A stretch of 6,545 nucleotides of DNA, taken from Actinomycetota bacterium. GTDB lineage: Bacteria; Actinomycetota; CADDZG01; WHSQ01. Below the pieces are notes generated by a model, which worked only from the letters and a program-made list of their open reading frames with translations, was not told where the DNA came from and did not search any database. A program made the translations under genes and the position numbers. The stretch is taken from contig JADDQX010000127.1 in assembly GCA_016781115.1 (NCBI GenBank), positions 1-6,545 of the forward strand, read 5' to 3'. Shown here one piece after another: positions 1-5,548 of the stretch; position 1 is the stretch's first letter; each line of letters opens with the position of its first letter.

Positions 1-66
1 CAACCCCACGACCATCTGTACCCGGTCACGCTCCAACAGGATCCGCCCGTAACTGACGGGCGAATC

Positions 67-540
67 CTAGGGGGTCGGAGAGGATTCCTTCTGACCCGGC
101 AGGCGATCCGTCTCCGAGGGGGCCTGGGCGTGCCGTTGTCCTGCTCGACGTTGAACTCGTAGTCGTAAACGAGCGAGCCTCCGTACGCAACAAGTGATCC
201 CGCCAACAGCGACAGGATCGTGACGACCAGCGAGGGATAACCCTCGTCCCAGCGCCCCAGCCGGAGCACGATGTCGACGACGACGATGGCTGTGGCGGTC
301 AGCGCCACAGCCATGTGCCAGTTGGCCTGCGCCACGCTTGGGTCCCCCGCGGGGTCGACTTCAGCCAGTCCCAGAACCCCGTGAGTGCGGTCGGCACCGA
401 GGCGATCGCCCCGGCGACATCACGTACGTCGCAGCGCGGAAGAGGTCACGGGAGGTCGTCCCCGGCTCGTCGTCCTTCACGTACAAGGTTGTCAGGAGCG
501 CACAGAGGGACGGGATGCGGCCTGAGCGGGTCCGTGGAGT
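67..540 (-). pseudogene. DUF2231-type membrane protein, frameshifted remnant
   Basis: Read on the minus strand, three successive frames together give one continuous DUF2231-like membrane protein. The first holds DLFRAATYV (about 540-420). The second holds VPTALTGFWDWLKSTPRG (about 418-328). The third holds ANWHMAVALTATAIVVVD and, at the end, GGSLVYDYEFNVE (about 326-135). The aromatic FWDW turn, the NWHMA helix start and the GGSLVYDY end are typical of this family of four-helix membrane proteins of unknown function. Breaks lie near 419, 326 and 133. Adding one base at each break restores the protein and gives a hydrophilic tail ending at a TAG at 67-69. No convincing start or first helix is visible upstream, so the N-terminus is also missing or degraded. 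The cause may be real decay or one-base assembly errors. The family call rests on remembered motif resemblance, not on a search. Confidence 0.6.
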
Positions 541-545
541 TAGTT

Positions 546-843
546 AGCCCCCCATCGCCGCGCAGAGGGGCGGCTTACAACCCATCCCCTACGTGGTCGC
601 ACAGGGTCCACGACCTGCTGTATCCAGTTCATCGTGGGCAACCGGCACTCATTGCCAGCGGGCTGGACAGCGGCAGATCACTCGCTGACCGACGATGAGG
701 TATCAGCGCGCTAGGGCACATCATCGAGCGGGCGATCCTGTGCCTCGCGCATCGGGACTACGCGCTCGAGCTCTTGATCACGCTCGCGAAGTCAGCGCAC
801 CTACTGGCGACGGCAAGCGTCGGGCGCGACCACCGGAGCGCTT
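546..843. other. Gene-poor stretch with a hairpin and a coding-like open frame
   Basis: I recognise no gene in this stretch. At 546-575 an imperfect inverted repeat (AGCCCCCC against GGGGCGGCT, one bulged base, 13-base loop) could form a hairpin. It has no T-run on either side, so it is a poor intrinsic terminator. From 699 the plus strand stays open in one frame, with GC-rich third positions and an amphipathic stretch around 720-800 (for example ALELLITLAKSAHLL). No acceptable start codon or ribosome binding site precedes it. It may be the remains of a degraded gene. Confidence 0.3.
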
Positions 844-969
844 ATGGGCTTGATCCTGGTCTCGCTCGTGGCGGGGATATGGCTCATGTCGAGACTATCG
901 CCCCTCCTGCTGGCACTCATGGCTTGGTCCCTAGGCGCGGTTATCGGGATCGTCAGAGGGATCGTCTGA
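844..969 (+). CDS. Possible small hydrophobic membrane peptide (41 aa)
   Basis: An ATG at 844 is preceded by GGAG five bases upstream, a good ribosome binding site. It opens a 41-codon frame ending in TGA at 967-969. The product is almost entirely hydrophobic (starting MGLILVSLVAGIWLM and ending GAVIGIVRGIV). One short polar break (SRLSP, residues 16-20) suggests two short membrane helices or a hairpin. Only three positive residues are present (Arg17, Arg38 and none elsewhere of note). I do not recognise a family. The frame is open upstream to about 775 without a start, and the neighbouring sequence looks decayed, so it could also be the last piece of a broken membrane protein gene. Confidence 0.28.
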   Translation: MGLILVSLVAGIWLMSRLSPLLLALMAWSLGAVIGIVRGIV

Positions 970-1002
970 GCGATCCGGGAGAGTTAGAAGACCGTGGAAA
1001 GA

Positions 1003-1083
1003 CCGCGGAGTCCGCGGGAAACGCAGGGAAACGGCGGGATATCCCGAAGCTGCAAAACCGCAGGTCAGGCTGTCATTTGACAG
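1003..1083. repeat. Cluster of three short palindromes
   Basis: Three separate inverted repeats lie within 81 bases just before the first tRNA 3' remnant. They are CCGCGGA-G-TCCGCGG at 1003-1017, CGGGATATCCCG at 1035-1046 (perfect), and CTGTCA-TT-TGACAG at 1070-1083. Their tiny centres make them poor RNA hairpins and more like DNA sites for dimeric proteins. Position next to a tRNA-type attachment remnant would fit arm or accessory sites of a recombinase, but that is inference. Short GC-rich palindromes also arise by chance in GC-rich DNA. Confidence 0.4.
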
Positions 1084-1120
1084 TCATCTAGGCGGGTATC
1101 GAAACACCCTGAACAGGCCG

Positions 1121-1160
1121 TTCAAGGCGGTACGCACGGGTTCGAATCCCGTTGGGGCCA
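1121..1160 (+). repeat. tRNA 3'-end remnant, copy 1 (tRNA-Glu-like)
   Basis: This copy has a complete T-arm: stem ACGGG, loop TTCGAAT, stem CCCGT. Seven acceptor-strand bases (TGGGGCC) and an A at the discriminator position follow. The preceding TTCAAGGCGGT resembles the 3' side of a tRNA-Glu anticodon loop and stem. No matching 5' half (a GGCCCCA acceptor strand and D-arm) is seen upstream, so this is not a functional tRNA gene. It shares the T-arm, acceptor strand and the following CT with copy 3. The likely origin is an attachment-site duplication left by an element that integrated into a tRNA gene. The amino acid identity is a tentative reading. Confidence 0.55.
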
Positions 1161-1194
1161 CTGAAAGGGCGGCGCGCTGCACCGTCGAATTTCG

Positions 1195-1236
1195 CAAAGG
1201 CGGTAGCACGGGTTCGAATCCCGTTTGGGGGCACCA
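1195..1236 (+). repeat. tRNA 3'-end remnant, copy 2 (with CCA)
   Basis: A second copy starts 71 bases after the first, counted T-loop to T-loop. It reads AAGGCGGTAGCACGGG, then TTCGAAT, CCCGT and a slightly different acceptor end, TTGGGGGCACCA. That end has one extra base and an encoded CCA. No pairing 5' acceptor strand is visible between copies 1 and 2. It lies 17 bases beyond the stop codon of the minus-strand membrane protein gene, so it sits in that gene's 3' region in antisense orientation. It may come from a different tRNA or have diverged from the same one. Confidence 0.5.
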
Positions 1237-1253
1237 GAAACCAGGCGGCGTCG

Positions 1254-1784
1254 TTACGAATCTCTGGTGAGGAGACCCGACCTCCATCGACGTAGCGCCG
1301 CCCAGTAGAGGGCGGCCATCGGGACGGCACCGACCAGCGTGTGATCGAGGGGATGCCATCTGTCCCGCAGGTCGGTCCCGTCCGCCGTCACCTCGCAGAT
1401 GCCATCGTCGACTATGAAACAAGGACTGAGAACGTGAGGAACGATCTCCATGCCGACCAAGACGAGCAATGGCCCGATGAACACCAGGAGCAGCCGCCCT
1501 GCTCCTGCAGGTTTCGCTCGCAGCAGTGACCACGCGCCCCGAAGGGCGCTAGGGATCCCGAGTAGGATCGCGACCCCGTACCCGATCGTCGGTAGTACGA
1601 CGGGTAAGTCTCGAAGTTGGGGAGCGCCGCCACCTCCGAAGCACGGCGGGTTTACGCATTCTTCGACCTGTCTTGGGGCCGGGCGCGGCTCCCACGTGGC
1701 CGCATAGAACAGGCTCCCGATGATGCCGGCGCCCACCGCCAAGACAAGGACGCGCCACCCGTAGCGCGCGAGTCGGTCGCTCAA
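1254..1784 (-). CDS. Four-helix membrane protein with paired extracytoplasmic cysteines
   Basis: I do not recognise the family. The 176-residue product has four hydrophobic segments, at about residues 12-30, 62-82, 97-119 and 149-165. Arginine-rich ends and an arginine-rich central loop (residues 82-97) place both termini and that loop in the cytoplasm by the positive-inside rule. The two outer loops each hold a cysteine pair (CVNPPC, Cys43/48; CFIVDDGIC, Cys122/130). Both pairs face outside and could form disulfides. The start is uncertain: TTG at 1784 is the only plausible in-frame start after the last hydrophilic stretch, and it has no clear ribosome binding site. An ATG at 1825 in another frame runs into a TGA overlapping this TTG, so a lost base could hide a longer N-terminus. 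The gene lies alone between tRNA 3' remnants, which suggests it came in with a mobile element. Confidence 0.6.
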   Translation of the reverse strand: MSDRLARYGWRVLVLAVGAGIIGSLFYAATWEPRPAPRQVEECVNPPCFGGGGAPQLRDLPVVLPTIGYGVAILLGIPSALRGAWSLLRAKPAGAGRLLLVFIGPLLVLVGMEIVPHVLSPCFIVDDGICEVTADGTDLRDRWHPLDHTLVGAVPMAALYWAALRRWRSGLLTRDS

Positions 1785-1825
1785 CTCACCAAGGAGCGGA
1801 GCCGGACGCCCAACGTCGTGGTCAT
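1781..1825 (-). other. Short upstream frame overlapping the TTG start
   Basis: A 14-codon frame (MTTTLGVRLRSLVS) starts at an ATG at 1825. Its TGA overlaps the TTG start of the membrane protein gene (TTGA). It is either a leader peptide coupled to the downstream gene by reinitiation, or the true N-terminus separated by a single missing base: one extra G at the junction would fuse the two frames. The amphipathic, arginine-containing sequence would suit a cytoplasmic N-terminus before the first helix. Confidence 0.2.
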
Positions 1826-1935
1826 AGACACATCTTCTACGACAGGGAGCAGCCGGATCATGGACCGAGCTACAGGCCGTATGGGAGCCGTCTCCGCCCC
1901 GCGGTTCGGCGCAGTGTCCTTTTAGGTCCACTGAC

Positions 1936-1968
1936 GCGGTAGCACGGGTTCGGATCCCGTTGGGGCCA
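1936..1968 (+). repeat. tRNA 3'-end remnant, copy 3
   Basis: The third copy reads GCGGTAGCACGGG, TTCGGAT, CCCGT, TGGGGCCA. It differs from copy 1 in the T-arm and acceptor region by one base in the loop (A to G), and both continue with CT. It ends seven bases from the stop codon of the minus-strand aminotransferase gene. Copies 1 and 3 form direct repeats around a segment of about 0.8 kb holding the membrane protein gene, as left and right ends of a small integrated element would. No integrase gene lies between them. Confidence 0.55.
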
Positions 1969-1975
1969 CTCCGCG

Positions 1976-3679
1976 TTAGCTTGGCGGCGCCGGCACCTCC
2001 GTCTCGATCTCGTGCGGGAGAGGGAACCACCGGAGGTGTTCGAAATCCGCGGACACAGCCGGGGCACCTGGACCTTGTCCATCGCCAAGATCTGCTTGAT
2101 CGAAGATGTAGCCGGCGTACTTGAGGTAGTCGGCGAGCACCGACTCCGGTTCGGTCGAGCGATGAAGCTCGAAGGTCAGCTGTCCGTTCCGGTAGGTGAC
2201 GTCGCGCAGGCTCATCGGGGGCTCCGCGATCCCCATACGGTGGGTCCAGGTTCCCGCCTTCGGATCGAAGTCGTACTGCGGCAGGAGACGCCACCCGTCC
2301 TCCGCCACCATGTGGACGGCCTGCAGGATGAAATCGAACACTGCTTCCGAGATGAAGTAGTTGAAGTTCACGCGCACCCATCCGGGCTTGATGCCCTCGG
2401 AACCGCAGGCGATCTCGCGCTCGAATTCGTGGGACGTGTCGATGTCGATCCCGAGAAGGCGGTGACCGTAGGGTCCCGCGCATGAGCAACCACCTCGCGC
2501 CTGGATACCGAAGAGATCGTTGAGCAGAGCGACGACGAAGTTGTGATGGAGGTGCCGATCGCCGCGGCGGATCACGAACGAGACGATCGATAGCCGCCGC
2601 GCCTCGTGGTTGCCGAGGACGTCGATGTTCGGGTTCTTCTCCCATGATGCGATCGCTCGTCGGATGAATCGCTCCTCGCGGCCCTCTATCTCCTCGACCC
2701 CCACCGCATGTTTGAGCTGGAAGACCAACCCCGCCCTGATCGAACCAACGATGTCCGGCGTCCCGCCCTCTTCGCGTTGTTCCGGGTCTGGCAGGTACCG
2801 GTGTTCGGACGCGTTGACGTAAGCGACGGTGCCGCCGCCGGGCACGCTCGGGACGCTGTTCGTTAGGAGGTCCTTGCGGACGATCAGCACGCCGGGGGTC
2901 CCGGGCCCGCCGATCGACTTGTGAGGAGAGATGAAGATGGCATCTTTGAAAGCAGACCCGTCGGACGGCGAACCCATGGATATGCCCACATAGGGCGCGG
3001 CGGCGGCACAATCCCAGAAAGAAAGGGCCCCGTGCGCGTGCAAGAGGGCCGAGATCCCCTGCGTGTCGGAGACGATCCCCGTAACGTTGGACGCCGCCGA
3101 GAAGCTTCCGATCTTGAGCGGCCGTCGCGCATGCGCCACCAGCTCGCGCTCGAGATGCGCCTGATCGATCATCCCATTGTGGTCTTCTCCGATGACGACG
3201 ACGTCTGCGATCGACTCTCGCCACGGAAGCTCGTTCGAGTGATGCTCGTAGGGCCCGATGAAAACGACGGGGCGCTCTTCGCGCGGGATCTGCTCGCTCA
3301 GACCGTACTTCCAGTCGAGCTCCGCCGGAAGCCGGAGGCCGAGGATCGTGATCAACCTGTCGATCGCGCCGGTGGAGCCGGCGCCGGCAAAGATCACCGC
3401 GTGCTCGTCGGACGCTCCGAAGCACTCGCGGATGATGTCGCGAGCCTCTTCGCGGAACCGCGTCGTCTGTAGTCCTGTCCCCGACGTTTCGGTGTGGGTG
3501 TTCGCATAGAGCGGGAGAACCGCCGACCGGATGAAGTCCTCGATGAACGTGAGCGAGCGTCCCGACGCGGTGTAGTCGGCGTAGGTGACGCGGCGGGGTC
3601 CGAAGGGACCTACCAACACCTCCGTGTCGCCTATCACCGACGCTCGGATCGTCTGCACCAGATCCTCGGGATGGCTCAC
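1976..3679 (-). CDS. Class V aminotransferase / cysteine desulfurase-like PLP enzyme
   Basis: This is a complete PLP-dependent enzyme of fold type I, class V (selenocysteine lyase/cysteine desulfurase group). Numbering from GTG 3679 (567 aa), YADYTASGRSL (33-43) and NTHTETSGTG (60-69) are followed by FAGAGSTGAID (98-107), the phosphate-binding region. YEHHSN (144-149) gives the stacking histidine, SAASNVTG (194-201) is typical of the class, and Asp223 in FWDCAA should contact the pyridine nitrogen. Lys254 in SPHKSIGGPG is the Schiff-base lysine. The loop RGGCSCAGPYGH (395-406) holds Cys398 and Cys400, one of which sits where the persulfide cysteine of desulfurases is found. About 100 further residues follow the core. 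No signal peptide is seen, so it is cytoplasmic. The true substrate is not predictable. GTG 3679 lacks a Shine-Dalgarno sequence but has a TACGCT -10-like box six bases upstream, as in leaderless transcripts. GTG 3658, with GAGG five bases before it, is a strong alternative (560 aa). Confidence 0.88.
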   Translation of the reverse strand: MSHPEDLVQTIRASVIGDTEVLVGPFGPRRVTYADYTASGRSLTFIEDFIRSAVLPLYANTHTETSGTGLQTTRFREEARDIIRECFGASDEHAVIFAGAGSTGAIDRLITILGLRLPAELDWKYGLSEQIPREERPVVFIGPYEHHSNELPWRESIADVVVIGEDHNGMIDQAHLERELVAHARRPLKIGSFSAASNVTGIVSDTQGISALLHAHGALSFWDCAAAAPYVGISMGSPSDGSAFKDAIFISPHKSIGGPGTPGVLIVRKDLLTNSVPSVPGGGTVAYVNASEHRYLPDPEQREEGGTPDIVGSIRAGLVFQLKHAVGVEEIEGREERFIRRAIASWEKNPNIDVLGNHEARRLSIVSFVIRRGDRHLHHNFVVALLNDLFGIQARGGCSCAGPYGHRLLGIDIDTSHEFEREIACGSEGIKPGWVRVNFNYFISEAVFDFILQAVHMVAEDGWRLLPQYDFDPKAGTWTHRMGIAEPPMSLRDVTYRNGQLTFELHRSTEPESVLADYLKYAGYIFDQADLGDGQGPGAPAVSADFEHLRWFPLPHEIETEVPAPPS

Positions 3680-3720
3680 CTGGCTAGCGTAAGCGGGGGC
3701 CCCGGTCGGGAACAGCCCCG

Positions 3721-3749
3721 ATGACGGGCAGGAGACGGGGGTGTATAGG
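3721..3749 (+). promoter_or_regulatory. Candidate promoter of the copper-protein operon
   Basis: ATGACG (3721-3726) and TATAGG (3744-3749) each match four of six bases of the housekeeping -35 and -10 consensus, with the ideal 17-base spacing. Transcription would start near 3756 and leave a leader of about 75 bases that contains the hairpin at 3776-3811. This is a prediction from consensus only. Confidence 0.35.
3742..3747 (-). promoter_or_regulatory. Candidate -10 box for the divergent aminotransferase
   Basis: On the minus strand these bases read TATACA, a good -10 element, but there is no clear -35 at the right distance. It overlaps the plus-strand -10 candidate (3744-3749), so the two promoters would compete. 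A second option is TACGCT at 3686-3691, placed for leaderless transcription from GTG 3679. Confidence 0.2.
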
Positions 3750-3775
3750 TAGAAAGTCTTGGGATAGGCGTCTTT

Positions 3776-3811
3776 TTGCCCGCTTTGCTGGTATCCAACA
3801 GCAGAGGGCAA
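3776..3811 (+). promoter_or_regulatory. Strong leader hairpin / dyad before the copper operon
   Basis: TTGCCC (3776-3781) pairs with GGGCAA (3806-3811), and TTTGCTG (3784-3790) pairs with CAGCAGA (3799-3805) with one U-G wobble. This makes a 13-bp stem with a two-base bulge (3782-3783) and an eight-base loop. It ends nine bases before the ribosome binding site. No T-run follows on either strand, so it is unlikely to be an intrinsic terminator. As RNA it could control translation or stability of the operon message; as DNA it could be an operator. It matches no riboswitch or metal-regulator site that I know. Confidence 0.5.
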
Positions 3812-3820
3812 GGCCAGAGG

Positions 3821-3827
3821 AAAGGGG
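3821..3827 (+). promoter_or_regulatory. Ribosome binding site deciding the start at 3833
   Basis: AAAGGGG lies five bases before the ATG at 3833. It supports this ATG over the in-frame TTG at 3776, which lies inside the leader hairpin and would put hydrophilic residues ahead of the signal peptide. Confidence 0.7.
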
Positions 3828-3832
3828 ACCTC

Positions 3833-5548
3833 ATGCGGCGCAGCTACCTCACGGTGACACTGCTCCTGGCCCTGATGATGGCCACTCTCCCTGTGGCCGC
3901 ATCGGGCGAAGCGCTCCAGCCAGCCACCGCGACGATCACGCTCGGAGGGGCGGGCGCGTGGGTCGGGGCCAGCGCGCCGGATGACCTGACGCTGCCGATG
4001 TCGACGCCGGACCCCGCAAGCCGAGCGAAGGCTTGGATCCCACAGGAACCTGGGACCAAGAAGTGGATCGAGCTCTTCTACGGCCCCTACGTGATCCACC
4101 CCGGCTCGGACTTCTCTCGCATCGATCCGGAGATCGCACAGATGGACGGCTACGCCGTCGGCTTCGAGCCGAGCGTGGTCTACGCCGACGGGACCGAGGC
4201 CTCGGGTCATGACATCCACATCCACCACGCCCACTGGACGTGGCTCGACCCGGATGCACCAGGAGGGCACCGCTGGTTCTACGGGACGGGAGAGGAGCGG
4301 ACGCAAGGAAGTCTCGATCCCTCCGCGAAAGCGGACCCTCGTTACAAGGACGGGATGCGCTACGGCATCCGGGTGAAGCGTGGAGACCAGCTCGGGTTCA
4401 TCTCGATGCTGCACAACAAGACCGCGAGGGCGCTCACCGTCTACATCAAGATCCGCATCCAGATGGTCTACGGAACCCACGAGCAGATCGAAGAAGAGAA
4501 AGGTTGGGACTTCCACAACCTGACCCCGGTATTGGTCGGATCGACGTTCAACGTCCCGCGCACCGGAGGCGAGTACGTCTATCCGCTCGACTCGACCAAG
4601 AAGAACATCGGCCCGCACGGGAACTACGCGAGCCCCGTCGCGTCCTCGAAGGTGGTTCCCGGGGTCGGGCAGGTGTTCGAGGTTCCGTGGGACGGAACGA
4701 TCGTCATCGGGGCGGGTCATTCGCATCCCGGCGCTCGAGAGGTCGTTCTCTCGAACATGGGAACGAAGAAGGACCCCTGCTCCCAAGACGGCGATCGTTT
4801 CCCCGGCGTGACCGTGGCTCGGAGCCGCAACATCACGCGCGGAGACGTCTTCCCGTCCGAGGAGTTCCAGATGGGGCTCGCGCAGCCGGGATGGCGCGTC
4901 CACGTCCGCAAGGGCGACCGCTTGGTGTTGAACGGGGTCTACGACGCGACCAACTATGCGTATCCAGACGCGATGAGTTTCTTCGGCATGTACATAGACA
5001 CCTCCGAGAAAACCTCGGACGAAGAGGTCTGCACCGCCGAGCTCCTGAACGACCCCGGCGCCACATCGGATGAGATCTCGTGGACGGTTCCGAACCAGAA
5101 ATGGCCGGAGCACCATCCGATGAAGACGTGCGAGCGCTGTGACAAGCCGGGTCCGCTCCCCAAGCCAGGCCCCGAGACGAACACTGTTCACATCGCGGGG
5201 TTCCAGTACCTCCCGGGCAACCTCGGGTATGAGGGAGAGCCGTTCGGTCCTCCCGTCGTCCAGAAGGGCGAGACCCTTACCTTCATCAACGAGGACTACG
5301 CCTTGGGCGCGGTGCGCCACAGCATCACGACGTGCCGCGCACCGTGCAACGGGGACTACACCGTCAACTACCCCTTCCACGACGGTGAGATCCACTCCGG
5401 CGCGTTGGGCTACATGTGGGAAGAGACCTACGTCACTGCTCGCTCGGAGCCGTACTGGGAGCTCGACACGTCGAAGATGGACAAGGGCTACTACACCTAC
5501 TACTGCCAGCTGCACGCGTGGATGCGCGGCGGCTTCTACGTAAAGTGA
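3833..5548 (+). CDS. Exported PHM-like copper monooxygenase-type protein fused to a C-terminal cupredoxin domain
   Basis: The 571-residue protein begins with a signal peptide (MRRS, hydrophobic core 6-22, likely cleavage near 23-27), so it is exported. Residues about 75-400 resemble the two-domain fold of peptidylglycine alpha-hydroxylating and dopamine beta-monooxygenases. Candidate CuA ligands are His131/His132 in HIHHAHW (126-135 is histidine-rich) and His194 in MLHNKT. Candidate CuM ligands are His296/His298 in GAGHSHPGA and Met381 in DAMSFFGMY, which parallels the methionine region of PHM. Residues about 450-571 form a cupredoxin domain with type 1 copper ligands His496 (RHSIT), Cys558, His561 and Met564 (YCQLHAWMRG) and a C-x3-C pair (501/505). 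The linker has a further C-x2-C (433/436). It heads an operon and overlaps the next gene as TGATG. Related domain pairs of unknown function occur in actinobacteria, as I recall. The copper-enzyme reading is inferred from motif order; substrate is unknown and a non-catalytic copper-binding role is possible. Confidence 0.8.
   Translation: MRRSYLTVTLLLALMMATLPVAASGEALQPATATITLGGAGAWVGASAPDDLTLPMSTPDPASRAKAWIPQEPGTKKWIELFYGPYVIHPGSDFSRIDPEIAQMDGYAVGFEPSVVYADGTEASGHDIHIHHAHWTWLDPDAPGGHRWFYGTGEERTQGSLDPSAKADPRYKDGMRYGIRVKRGDQLGFISMLHNKTARALTVYIKIRIQMVYGTHEQIEEEKGWDFHNLTPVLVGSTFNVPRTGGEYVYPLDSTKKNIGPHGNYASPVASSKVVPGVGQVFEVPWDGTIVIGAGHSHPGAREVVLSNMGTKKDPCSQDGDRFPGVTVARSRNITRGDVFPSEEFQMGLAQPGWRVHVRKGDRLVLNGVYDATNYAYPDAMSFFGMYIDTSEKTSDEEVCTAELLNDPGATSDEISWTVPNQKWPEHHPMKTCERCDKPGPLPKPGPETNTVHIAGFQYLPGNLGYEGEPFGPPVVQKGETLTFINEDYALGAVRHSITTCRAPCNGDYTVNYPFHDGEIHSGALGYMWEETYVTARSEPYWELDTSKMDKGYYTYYCQLHAWMRGGFYVK

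Noticed and set aside
315..698. Plus-strand frame of 127 codons
   Set aside because: Low-complexity Arg/Ser/Pro-rich product opposite the DUF2231 remnant; reads as a shadow.
1121..1236. Functional tRNA genes
   Set aside because: Only T-arms and 3' acceptor strands are present. No D-arm or matching 5' acceptor strand can be found upstream of either copy.
1232..1268. CACCAGA/TCTGGTG inverted repeat as a terminator of the membrane protein gene
   Set aside because: Seven-base arms with a 23-base spacer, partly inside the coding end and with no T-run; too weak to call.
1084..1533. Minus-strand open frames containing NGIRTRA and TGFEPV motifs
   Set aside because: These peptides are the known false translation of the antisense strand of a tRNA T-arm. 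They coincide exactly with the tRNA remnants.
2012..3472. Plus-strand frames opposite the aminotransferase (157 and 183 codons)
   Set aside because: They lie entirely within a well-supported conserved gene on the other strand and have no recognisable motifs or good ribosome binding sites.
4240..5073. Plus-strand frame of 277 codons inside the copper gene
   Set aside because: Arginine- and proline-rich out-of-frame translation with no family motif; overlaps fully with the real gene.
3680..5515. Very long minus-strand open frame running antisense through the copper gene into the aminotransferase
   Set aside because: Opposite-strand shadow of a high-GC gene. The plus strand here encodes a signal peptide and copper-ligand motifs, and only the part below 3680 shows family motifs.
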